Shown here: positions 54,700 through 64,000 of the stretch, piece by piece
Layout of the letters: each line of letters begins with the position of its first letter
Position numbering within the stretch: the first letter of the stretch is position 1
Assembly: GCF_014356525.2 (NCBI RefSeq)
Contig: NC_052515.1
Span: 24,373,212 to 24,437,211 of the forward strand
From: Nilaparvata lugens
Lineage: Eukaryota; Arthropoda; Insecta; Hemiptera; Delphacidae
Length of the DNA: 64,000 bases
Direction of reading: 5' to 3'
The notes under the pieces: generated by a model
Databases searched by the model: none
What the model was told of the DNA's origin: nothing
Seen by the model: the letters and a program-made list of their open reading frames with translations, nothing else
Made by a program: the position numbers and the translations under genes

Positions 54700-55150
54700 G
54701 ATACACATTTCCAGTTCCGTTGCAAACGAAGATAAGGATGTCTCGTTCCGTTGCAAATTGTGATACAGATGCCAAAGAAACTATAATAAAGGTGCCTCGT
54801 TCCGTTGCAAATTTTGCTATAGATGCCTCGTTACATTTTAAACTATGATGATGGTCTCGATCTGTTGCAAATGGTGATTAGGATGTACCGTTCCGTTGCA
54901 AATTGTGATACAGATGCCACAAAAACTATGATAAAGATGCCTCGTTCCAGTGCAAATTTTGTTACAGATGCCTCGTTGCGTTCTTATGAAAAACTATGAT
55001 AAACTATGATAAGGATGTTCCGATGCTGAAAATGCTGGTGATAAGGATGTACCGTTCCGTTGCAAATTGTGATACAGATGCCTCGTTACGTTGCAAACGA
55101 TGATGAGGATCTCTTCGAGATACAGATCATTCGAATACCGATGTCTTGTT
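54700..55150 (+). repeat. Irregular short-repeat array, CCGTTGCAAA units
   Basis: GTTCCGTTGCAAA or close variants occur at about 54713, 54744, 54799, 54890 and 55043, interspersed with GATACAGATGCC, CTATGATAAAGATGCCTCGT and GATAAGGATGT. Units of about 30-40 bp are arranged in a higher-order pattern. The array lies just outside the left arm of the Foldback/MULE element and may be its outer subterminal repeats. Confidence 0.7.
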
Positions 55151-55157
55151 CGGCTCC

Positions 55158-55510
55158 GTGAACTTGTAGTGCACAAGCCCGAAAAAATTTGAAAAAAATT
55201 GACAATAAACTATGAATTTTGTGTCAGCAGAATATCCAAAAATTAAATTTTGTACAAGCACCGTTTTTTTTTACACGCATTTGAAGTCGCGGTCAAGGTC
55301 ATTTTTCAATGCTAATTTCCCTATGCTGGAAGTGTGAACTTGTAGTGCACATGTCAGAAAAAATCCGAAAAAAATTGACAATAAACTACGAATTTTGTGT
55401 CGTCTGAATATGCAAAAATCGAATTTTGTACAAGCACCGTTTTTTTTTTAGACGCTTTTGAAGATGGAGTCAAGGTCATACATATCATTGATTATTTACC
55501 TATGCTGGCT
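55158..55510 (+). repeat. Two 176-bp outer units of the left arm
   Basis: GTGAACTTGTAGTGCACA begins at 55158 and 55334. Each unit has AAAATTGACAATAAACTA, GAATTTTGTGTC and TTTTGTACAAGCACCGTTTT. The last motif is shared with the inner ~177-bp units, but the rest differs, so these are a distinct outer subtype. Confidence 0.8.
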
Positions 55511-55599
55511 ATCTGCCAGCTACTCTACCGCTCATGCAGGCGTGATAATACGGTTTGTATTACTTTGAATGAATAAAATACTGTATCCAAGTCAAAAAC

Positions 55600-56890
55600 A
55601 TGATATATTGAATCATCTTCAACCACACATGAATTATGTACAAGCACAGTTTTTTCACGAAAAAAAATCAAAGTTCAATATTTGTAATAGTATTACAATG
55701 GGAATTCTTGAATAATCAACAAAAAAAGTCAAGTGCATGGCAATTATACTTTTATTCTGGACTTAATGAAATGATGAACATATATGGAATCACTTCTTTT
55801 CACAAATGAATTTTGTACAAGCACAGTTTTCACGAAAAAAGATTCCAAAGTTTAATACCATTTATAGGTATCCTCTTGGGAATTCTTGAATAATCAACCA
55901 CAAAAGTCAAGTGCATGGCATTTCTCCTGTTATTCTGGACTGAATGCAATGGTGAATATATATTGAATCATCTCTGATCACGAATGAATTTTGAACAAGC
56001 ACAGTTTTCACGAAAAAAATTCCAAAGTCTTATTCCAGTTATAGTGATACTATGAGGAATTCTTGAATAATCATCAACAAAAGTCAAGTGCATGGCATTT
56101 CTTTTGTTATTCTGGACTAAATGCAATGTTGAACATATATTGAATCATTCCTGATCACGAATGAATTTTGTACAAGCACAGTTTTCACGAAAAAAAATTC
56201 CAAAGTTTATTCCAGTTATATTGATACTATGGGGAATTCTTGGAAAATCTACCACAAAAGTCAAGTGCATGGCATATCATCTAATATTCTGGACTAAATG
56301 CAATGTTGAACATATATTGAATCATTCCTGATCACGAATGAATTTTGTACAAGCTCAGTTTTCACGAAAAAAAATCCCAAAGTTTTTTCCAGTTATAGTG
56401 ATACTATGGGGAATTCGTGGAAAATCTACCACAGAAGTCAAGTGCATGACATATTTTCTGTTATTCTGAACTGAATGCAATGTTGAACATATTTTGAATT
56501 ATTCTTGAACATGAATGAATTTTGTACAAGCGCAGTTTTCACGAAAAAAAATTCCAAAGTTTTTTTCCAGTTATAGTGATACTATAAGTAATTCTTGGAA
56601 AATCAACCACAAAAGTTAAGTGCATGGCATTTCTCCTGTTATTCTGGACTAAATGCAATGGTGAATATATATAGAATCAATCCTGATCATGAATAAATTT
56701 TGTTCAAGTACAGTTTTCACGTAAAAGAATTCCAAAGTCTTATTCCAGTTATAGTGATACTATAAGTAATTCTTGGAAAATCAACCTCATAAGTCAAGTG
56801 CATGGCATTTCTCCTGTTATTCTGGACTGAATGCAATGGTGAATATATATTGAATCATTCCTGATCACGAATGAATTTTGTACAAGCACA
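55600..56890 (+). repeat. Left arm: array of ~177-bp units
   Basis: The anchor ACAAGCACAGT (or a one-base variant) occurs at 55640, 55817, 55995, 56172, 56349, 56526, 56704 and 56882, a period of 177-178 bp. Each unit carries GAATGAATTTTGTACAAGC, TTCCAGTTATAGTGATACTA, GTCAAGTGCATGGCAT and ATTCTGGACT.AATGCAATG. The final unit breaks off in the first codons of the transposase frame. Confidence 0.93.
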
Positions 56891-58104
56891 GTTTTCAACC
56901 ACAATGGCTGTGGTTATGGCTAAATACGTTCCACCATACAGCAATTTCATTAAAGATGTATGCTATGATAAATTGAATGTTCATTTCTGGAGCGCTCCTC
57001 AGATACATGCAGAACGAAAATATTGTATGGAGAACGAGTGCTCCAGAATAATTATAGATGCGACTGGCCAAGTTGTAAAGAACGTTATCAGGCCGAATGG
57101 GGAGAGATCTTCCCATATAATGCTATATGAAATCGTCATACATGACAAGCAAAAAAAATCTTTTTTTCCTGTAGGAAGCATGCTCTCTGAAAAACAAGAC
57201 ACAGAGACTATACGACATTGGCTGAATGCGTGGATGAGAGATGGTGCAATGATTCCAAAAGAAATTGTGACAGACATGTCCTTAGCTCTTACAAATGCTT
57301 GTATTCAGGCATTCACCATATGATATCGTTGGAGGAGTATCTCAATAAATGTGAGATCATATAAAGGAAGAAACGATGGACTCTATTCCTCTACCTGCTT
57401 GTTTTATCAGGTATGATGTGGCTCATACAATGAAACTTTTCTCTATGTTCAGTAGTTTAAAAGGGCAGCTGAGAAGAACAAGACATTTTTATTTAAAGTC
57501 ATTGGCTCTTGCTCTCCAATGTACGGATTTGAAGGACTTGAGACAAATTTTGAAGTGTATCTTAACAGTTTGCCTCTCGGAAACGGAAGGAGATGAAGTT
57601 GAAACAGGAGCCCCAACTCCATGTGAAGAGAGCAAGTCATACTTGCAACAAAGAATTGGTAGAATTGCTGATCACTTGTTACTAGAAGAGTGTACTGAAG
57701 AAGAGGAAACGGGAAGAGTAAAAGAAGAAAATGAAGTAGAAAAAGTTGGAGGAGAGAAATTTGAAAGTCAGGAGTGGAAGAAATCAAAGTATGGTGCTGG
57801 GTTTAGAGTTTGGGTGCAAACGATAGTGGAACATGTGGAAAAAAATAAAGAGGGATCTCGAGGGAATCAGCAATTTCTTCCGAAATTGGTTGTGAATATA
57901 CTGAATGTCTCAAAAACAATACCTCTATGGACTGCAATAATGGTTCCACACTTTGGAATTGGAGAGGTAACCGCGAGCAGCACAGCTAGTGAAGGTAATT
58001 TCAACAATTTGAAAAACCGAATTTTTCAAAGAGGAAATTACCAGCTCGATTGGATGATTTCCTCCTCACATACATACCAGCTCTATCCGGGCAAATGGAA
58101 TTGA
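56871..58104 (+). pseudogene. MULE-type (FB/NOF-like) DDE transposase core, frameshifted
   Basis: Predicted to cut and join transposon ends. The first frame (56871-57323) contains RIIIDATGQVVKNV (first Asp, residue 63) and EIVTDMSLALTNA (second Asp, residue 135). At about 57320 the reading moves to MISLEEYLNKCEII, then near 57362 to the frame beginning at 57376, which holds ACFIRYDVAH and, after a long acidic insertion, STASEGNFNNLKNRIF with the probable catalytic Glu (residue 206 of that frame). D-D-E with an IDATG first motif and 'SE.NF..LK' third motif fits MULE/Foldback transposases. Each of the three breaks, including one at a T run (58022-58026), equals one lost base. The usual N-terminal DNA-binding region is absent: the frame starts inside the last arm unit, at an ATG that belongs to the repeat. 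Confidence 0.8.
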
Positions 58105-59318
58105 AGAGAAAGGGAGAGGACATTCCCTCACAAGAAATTGAGGAATCGAGAAAATATGATAAATGCTCTATTTGTAACGGTAAATGTGAAAATAACACCA
58201 AAGAGGATGATAATCTCATATGCTCTTCATGTTCAAACCTCAGTAACGAAGAGCAACATAGAAGATTGTCGCTCAAACATGTTGAGAATTGGCGAGGTTT
58301 AGCACTAGTTAAGACGAGAAAAAGAAAATCACATCTCGAACGAAACAGTGATTGGTCACATGTAGACCTGAGGACCAAAAAACCATACATACCAATCGGT
58401 GTTTTAAAAAATGGAAACTTATCAACTCTTTTACCTCTGAAAATTGATGGAAAGCTGTATGTATTAACAAACACGTGTGCCTTTGATTCCATTTTGCAAA
58501 TACTTACATCCTCTTATTGCGACAGTACCCTTTTCAAAAATGTGGTAGAAGAAGCTGCTGATGAATGGCCATTGGGTGAGATGATCATTGAAATCGTAAA
58601 GAAAGGAATCAGCGCTGCTACATACAGAAAAAGGGCAAAAATCCTTTCTCAAATGGAAAACATTACCGAAAGCCTAGGGATCTATACTATTCATGCTGAA
58701 TGCAATGTGTCATCAGTAATGATTCCTCTAGTGCTGAGAGAGCTCCCAGCGGGTTACGAGAATCGTAAATGCACTTCGCCAACCTGTCCAAGGCCAGAAA
58801 GACACATTCCAATTATAAAGGTGGAACTGGGAATACCAAATAATGGAATCTGCGACTTACAAAAATTCATCGAGCATTATTTATTGAAGGTCCGAGCAAC
58901 AGGCTGTTTCGAAATGTTACCAGTAGGTAACTTTGAAACGAGTTTGAACAAAATAATGGATCCGGAAATTTCAAATCACCCGTTATGTAGTGGAAGCCGT
59001 GAAGTCGAAGTTAATCTCCTGAAAACCCATCTCGTTCTGGACATAACAGAAGACAATATAGAGAGATTATCTCAGTGTTCGTTTGGATTGAGAGATCTTC
59101 CCAAACAACTGCACCTTCAGAATGTAATTTATCATCTACGGGGTGTTGTTGGATTTCAGGGTATAGGATCTGAAGTGACGTCAATTGGTCACTACAAAGC
59201 GTACTGCTTTCGGCTCAACGAAAAATGGGAAGTCTTTGATGATTTGAAAGAGAAGTCCTCTGATACATCAGGACTTGAGAAGATTGATAGCTGCCATTTG
59301 ATCATTTATACAATTTGA
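58050..59318 (+). CDS. Transposase C-terminal half with USP-like cysteine peptidase domain
   Basis: A 422-codon open frame continuing the transposase after the third frameshift; in the correct frame its start reads LPARLDDFLLTYIP, the segment expected just after the catalytic Glu, so it is not a separate gene and the TTG at 58050 is not a real start. It has a CSIC (39-42) and CSSC (58-61) pair, a probable zinc site; a basic stretch KTRKRKSHLER; a Cys box LTNTCAFDSILQIL (Cys143); a CTSPTC motif (241-246); and a His box SIGHYKAYCFRLNEKW followed by FDD (His381, Asp397/398). The Cys box and GHY...W..FDD pattern are those of ubiquitin-specific proteases (C19). No stops or frameshifts occur inside. 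Deubiquitinase or SUMO-protease activity is inference. It ends at a TGA at 59316, followed by non-coding sequence. Confidence 0.75.
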   Translation: MDDFLLTYIPALSGQMELKRKGEDIPSQEIEESRKYDKCSICNGKCENNTKEDDNLICSSCSNLSNEEQHRRLSLKHVENWRGLALVKTRKRKSHLERNSDWSHVDLRTKKPYIPIGVLKNGNLSTLLPLKIDGKLYVLTNTCAFDSILQILTSSYCDSTLFKNVVEEAADEWPLGEMIIEIVKKGISAATYRKRAKILSQMENITESLGIYTIHAECNVSSVMIPLVLRELPAGYENRKCTSPTCPRPERHIPIIKVELGIPNNGICDLQKFIEHYLLKVRATGCFEMLPVGNFETSLNKIMDPEISNHPLCSGSREVEVNLLKTHLVLDITEDNIERLSQCSFGLRDLPKQLHLQNVIYHLRGVVGFQGIGSEVTSIGHYKAYCFRLNEKWEVFDDLKEKSSDTSGLEKIDSCHLIIYTI

Positions 59319-62300
59319 AAGAGTTAGGCTACAGCTTTAAGTGGGACTTACCTGAAATAAGCAACTTATTGTAAATATAGACTATGTTAGGCTGTCATGG
59401 ACTACTAATGAATGATAATGTTTATACTCTTAGAATGAGAGGTTATTATAATCTTTTTTATAATATCATTATACTGTCAGATAACTTTATTCTTCATGGT
59501 CGAGCTCATATTTTTAAAATAGAGATTGTGTAAATATATAGATTAGTTTTTCATTTGAATATTAGATTATTATTAGAATATTAGATATTAGATTAATATT
59601 TTGAAAGTAATAAAACAATCAAACCTACACTGGAATGTTAATAATAATTTCAAAAATCAGTTCTGTATTAGTCCTATGTTTTTCAATTATGTAAATATTA
59701 TTTCCTCAAATAAGCATTTGACATACAGATGTCGTAAAAGAGGATTGGACGCTAAAACTGACATGAATATTTAAACTAATTCAATCATGATTATAATTTT
59801 GTAGAATAAATTATTTTTAAGAGATTTAGAATTAGATTATTCAGGCTAGGAGAATTTATCATTTTTGAGAGCATTAGAATTAGGATATACCTTAATGAAT
59901 GTGAATGCGAAAAAGGAGGGACTTGGCAGTGAACTTCCAAGTTCATACCGTTGGAGTGCTTAGGATGCTTCTCATCCTGGCGCGCAAGGTATCAGTAAGT
60001 AGAATTTGATTGGATTTGATGTATTATGAGAGGTATAATTTTTCTTCTATAATTCTATAACCATTATTGTTCACAATCTATTTTTACTTTACTTTTTTGT
60101 AAATACTTTTTACAATATTATTAATTCCAGTTATTTCTGTTATTGGAATTGCTATTCCATATGTATTCAAATAGGCTGATATCCAATTCATATGACGTCT
60201 TTTGTAAATGTGTTGCATCATGCAAGATACATGTATGATTGAATTCCCCTTTTTAGAAAATCATCCACCGTATTGCCCATGAGTCTGACCATTTACTCAT
60301 TAATTAAAGTAAAGCCAAAGTAGAAATGTATCTAGCCAGTTGGCTACATAATTTTTTGTGCGAATTCAGATGAACCTTTCACAATAATCCACATTATTTA
60401 TTAGATGCGCTAAAATGAAACTTTTGGAAACTAAAAGTACACTTTTGAAAAGGCTTTATTGAACATCAATAAATTACAACATGCATTAGTTACCGTTACA
60501 GCAACCGAAGAATGCAGATATGGGGAGTCAATGATCAGATGCTTTTTAAATCATGATATCAATCAATATTATCATATTAGAAAAAGAAGCCTGATTTAAA
60601 AAGTGTTAACCAATAATCTACTTTTGATTGTCCGATACATATCACTTAAAAATACAGAACCTACGTAAATGTTGATGTTCAAAGTTCATTATTTGTATAT
60701 ATTTAATCTGTCGCAATAGGCCTACAGTAAAAATAATCTGTATATATTTTCTTCTTTGTTTTGTTGTTATTTGCACCATGAGAGATCCTATCTATTTCTA
60801 AAAAATTATAAACGTGTGAATGTGACGATATAAATAGTCTATGATGTTGTAATATTATCTTGGTTAATGAGTTGATATATTAATAATTAGCTACTAGAAT
60901 CACTATTATCCTTATTCTAGGTACTTATTAATAATGTTACAACTGAGGATTCCCTGTGATTTAAAAATTAAAAAATTATGTCGTGTCTCCTGATTGTAAC
61001 GATGAGTAATGAAGATGAAATACAATAATTGTGATGAATGAATATTTACCAGAGAATCATTACTAAATTTTATTCTTAAGCATGCAATGCAGGAATTCAT
61101 TCTTCTATACCCATTCCTTCATTGTTACTACATTTTCAGTTTTAGTTATTGAAGTATATATAACTCGTTCAAGTTATTGATATTTCATATAATTCATTCA
61201 ACTCTTTTTGTAATATTGATCTAATCTTAATCATGAAGGTGCACTGTAAACTTTATCATGATGATGAACTCATTGTGCATATCATTGACAAATCAATATA
61301 TTATACTCATTAATTGTTTTTGCCTCAATAATGAGGCAACCTTGATATTTTTCTGGTATTTCAAACATTTTTTATTATTTCCAATATTGTAATATACTCC
61401 AGATAGTATTGTCTATATGCTGTTACTATTGTAATGTAGAAAAAATCAATTTGCATTATTTCATAGCACGTGTACCAATAACATAAAAAATTATTGTTTG
61501 TATCATAATGATAGCTTTTCACATTAATCATATTCTCAGAATATATTGTGCCATATAAAATAAATATCTTTCATACATTTGAATATTTCGCCATATTGTT
61601 ATGGGATTGCTGATAACTATTACTATTCTGAAGAGGTATTGTTGTAGCCAATTCATTTTCGAATTGATGTACAACATGTGAAATAAATTTTTCAATTTCA
61701 AAAACAGTGTTTGGTGAACTTATTCATCCTCATTCATGGATTCCCTGTATTTTGTGGAAGAGTATCATAGAGACATCCTGACCAATAGAGTACTTTTACA
61801 CTTCGAAAGTTAGGACAATGAAGCAGTTGAAAGACCTAGCAAAATTTTCGATATTTCTATCAAGATAATTCATGATCTTACTTATAAGAATATGCACCCT
61901 GCTCTTGAAAACTTTTAACTGGCAACATTTTTCAAAGCACTGTATTTCCGTTCAGATACTATCAACTTACCTATATGGGATACATTCCCAAGGCGCAGTT
62001 GCACAAAAACCTGTTGAATTTCAATCGAGATTAATTCCACAAGAACCAATAAAAGAAGACATTTTTGAAAAGACGGATCTGTGATTGGTTCTCGTGGAAC
62101 TATGAAGATTTGATTTCAACCGGATTTGTGCAACTGGCACTAATAAACAGATATCAATCTATTGGAATCATAAAACTTTGACCTGGGAGTCTATGTCCTG
62201 CACGTGGCGGCCTTGCTTATGTAGATTGCTTATCTAGATTATCACATCTAAATTAAGGGGATAGCTCTCAATTGAAATTTAAAAATCAAACAAGACACAT

Positions 62301-62334
62301 ACAAACCAGAAACTCTCAATAAGATGAAACATTG
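59319..62334. other. Non-coding spacer between transposase and right arm
   Basis: About 3 kb of very AT-rich sequence with no open frame above ~70 codons and no recognised domain. Contains a MITE at 61991. AATAAA signals occur (for example 59610 and 59806) and could terminate the transposase transcript. It may be decayed internal sequence of the element, or sequence acquired by it. Confidence 0.5.
61991..62141. mobile_element. GTGCCGGTTGCAC MITE, copy 7
   Basis: AAGGCGCAGTTGCACAAAAA at the left, CCACAAGAACCAATAAAAGA and GTGATTGGTTCTCGTGG in the middle, CCGGATTTGTGCAACTGGCA at the right. Inserted inside the Foldback/MULE element, so younger than it. Confidence 0.82.
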
Positions 62335-64000
62335 AACATTAATTCATGATCAGGAATGATTCTATATATAACTTATGTTGAACAATGCAATCAGTCCATA
62401 ATTACAGACAAAAAACAATGAACTTGACTTTTGTGGTTGATTTTTCAAGAATTCCCTTGAGTAGTCCTCAATTAGTATTGAATTTTGACATTTTTTCTCG
62501 TGAAAACTGTACTTGTAAAAAAATCATTCGTGATCAGGAATGATTCTTTATATGTTCATCATTGCATTCAAACCAGGATAACAGGAGAAATGCACTTGAC
62601 TTTTGTAGTTGATAATTCAAGAATTCCTCATATTATCACTATAACTGGAATAAGACTTTGGAGTTTTTTTACGTGAAAACTGTGCTTGTACAAAATTCAT
62701 TCGTGATCGGGAATGATCCTATATATATCCACAATTGCATTCAGTCCAGAAAAACAAAAGATACGTCATGCACTTGACTTTTGTGGTTTATTATTCAAGA
62801 ATTCCCCATAGTATCACTATAACTGGAATTAAATTTTGGAATTTTTTTTTGTGAAAACTGTGATTGTACAAAATTCAATCATGATCAGGAATAATTCTAT
62901 ATATGTTCATCATTGTATTCAGTCCATAATAACTGGTGGAATGCCATGCACTTGACTTTTGTGGTTGATAATTCAAGAATTCCTCATAGCATCACTATAA
63001 CTGCAATAAGACTTTGGAATTTTTTTCGTGAAAACTGTGCTTGTACAAAATTCATTCGTGATCAGGAATTATTCTTCATATATATTCATCATTGCATTCA
63101 GTCCAGAATAACAGGAGAAATGCCATGAACTTGACTTTTGTGGTTGATTTCCCAAGAAATCCTTATAGTATCACTATAACTGGAATTAAACTTTGGAATT
63201 TTTTTTTGTGAAAACTGTGCTTGTACAAAATTCATTCGTGATCAGGAATTATTCTTCATATATATTCATCATTGCATTCAAACCAGAATAACAAGAGAAA
63301 TGCATGCACTTGACTTTTGTAGTTGATTATTCGAGAATTCCCCAAAGTATCACTATAACTAATATAGAAATATGATTTTTTTTTTGTAAAAACTGTGCTT
63401 GTACAAAATTCATTCGTGATCAGGAATGATTCAATATATGTTCAACATTGCATTCAGTTCAGAATAACAAAAGAAATGCCATGCACTTGACTTTTGTGGT
63501 TGATTATTCAAGAATTCCTCATACTATAACTAGAACAAGATTTTGGAATTTTTTTCGTGAAAACTGTGCTTGTACAAAATTCATTCGTGATCAGGAATGA
63601 TTCAATATATGTTCAACATTGCATTCAGTTCAGAATAACAAAAGAAATGCCATGCACTTGACTTCTGTGGTAGATTTTCCACGAATTCCCCATAGTATCA
63701 CTATAACTGGAAAAAACTTTGGAATTTTATTTCGTGAAAACTGTGCTTGTACAAAATTCATTCATGTTCAAGAATAATTCAATATATGTTCAACATTGCA
63801 TTCAGTTCAGAATGAGAGAAGAAATGCCATGCACTTGACTTTCGTAGTAGATTTTCCAAGAATTCCCCATAGTATCACTATAACTGGAATAAAACTTTGG
63901 AATTTTTTTTCGTGAAAACTGTGCTTGTTCAAAATTCATTCGTGATCAGAGATGATTCAATATATGTTCAACATTGCATTCAGTTCAGAATAACAAAAGA
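62335..64000 (-). repeat. Right arm: inverted array of ~177-bp units, runs off the window
   Basis: TGAAAACTGT (or a one-base variant) recurs at 62501, 62674, 62852, 63029, 63209, 63387, 63558, 63735 and 63913, spacing 171-180 bp. Units contain CAAAATTCATTCGTGATCAG, TTCA.CATTGCATTCAGT and CACTTGACTTTTGTGGTTGA, the inverse of the left arm. Period jitter comes from the T run before TTCGTGAAAA or TTTGTGAAAA. No gene; short frames across it are repeat artefacts. Confidence 0.93.

Larger units (their letters stand above)
55158..64000 (+). mobile_element. Foldback/MULE-like transposon with array-type inverted arms (runs off the window)
   Basis: Left arm 55158-56890, coding region 56871-59318, non-coding spacer 59319-62334, right arm 62335 to beyond 64000. 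The right arm is the reverse complement of the left: ACAAGCACAGTTTTCACGAA appears on the left, TTCGTGAAAACTGTGCTTGT on the right, in unit after unit. Long inverted arms made of subrepeats, plus a MULE-type transposase, resemble the Drosophila FB/NOF arrangement. The outer right end and target duplication lie outside the window, and the left boundary is uncertain. Confidence 0.8.

Noticed and set aside
58001..58492. 163-codon minus-strand frame opposite the peptidase region
   Set aside because: Antisense shadow of the transposase; no motif.
62485..63128. 63- and 71-codon frames with repeated HLTFVVDNSRIP
   Set aside because: Translation of the right-arm repeat units; the repeated peptide is a repeat artefact.
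1..64000. CRISPR array or bacterial/viral insertion
   Set aside because: No short direct repeats with unique spacers of regular length and no bacterial-type operon. The tandem arrays have homologous, not unique, units. No viral gene was recognised.

Overview
This is a gene-poor, AT-rich, heavily repeated piece of an animal nuclear genome. The repeat content (Helitrons with CTAG 3' ends, PIF/Harbinger, mariner and hAT derivatives, jockey- and RTE-like LINE tails, many foldback MITEs, kilobase-scale purine/pyrimidine tracts) points to an insect, most likely a hemipteran such as a planthopper. That assignment is inference. I see no bacterial operons, tRNA, rRNA or CRISPR. Most long open frames are low-complexity tracts or repeat shadows and are not called as genes.

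Layout. 1-5.3 kb: diverged repeats, a LINE tail, a (CTC)n tract, and a 5'-truncated jockey-like LINE with reverse-transcriptase C terminus and poly(A). 6.2-9.8 kb: a hAT MITE with an 8-bp target duplication, a 'GTGCCGGTTGCAC' MITE, and a larger element holding five exact 166-bp tandem units. 9.8-14 kb: a purine tract, a complete non-autonomous Helitron, a foldback and a 1-kb pyrimidine tract. 15.1-16.9 kb: an older repeat interrupted by two PIF/Harbinger derivatives in opposite orientation, each with part of a Harbinger transposase. 17-25 kb: hairpins, including a 76-bp near-perfect one, a pyrimidine tract and a second Helitron. 25.3-30.7 kb: a nest of TA-flanked elements and three copies of a Helitron-like element (one insertion has its empty site in this window), then an internally deleted mariner. 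31.2-33.5 kb: the only region resembling a host transcription unit, a candidate short first exon plus a second exon. 35-53 kb: SINE-like copies, a second 166-bp array, a 1.1-kb purine tract, an RTE-like LINE remnant, a 605-bp foldback, a G-rich CRE-bearing island and a 979-bp tandem duplication.

The most striking system is 55.1-64.0 kb. A Foldback/MULE-like transposon has long inverted arms, each an array of about 177-bp tandem units: about eight on the left, and nine on the right running off the window. Next to the left array lies a MULE-type DDE transposase (IDATG, VTDMS, SEGNFNNLK) read through three frameshifts. Its C-terminal half carries a CxxC/CxxC cluster and a cysteine-peptidase-like domain with ubiquitin-specific-protease-like Cys and His boxes. 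The three frameshifts all have the same sign, and one lies on a T run, so the gene may be more intact than the assembly shows.

There is no evidence that host genes work together in this window. The relationships that can be read are between transposons: nesting, shared insertions and inverted pairs, which give a relative order of events.
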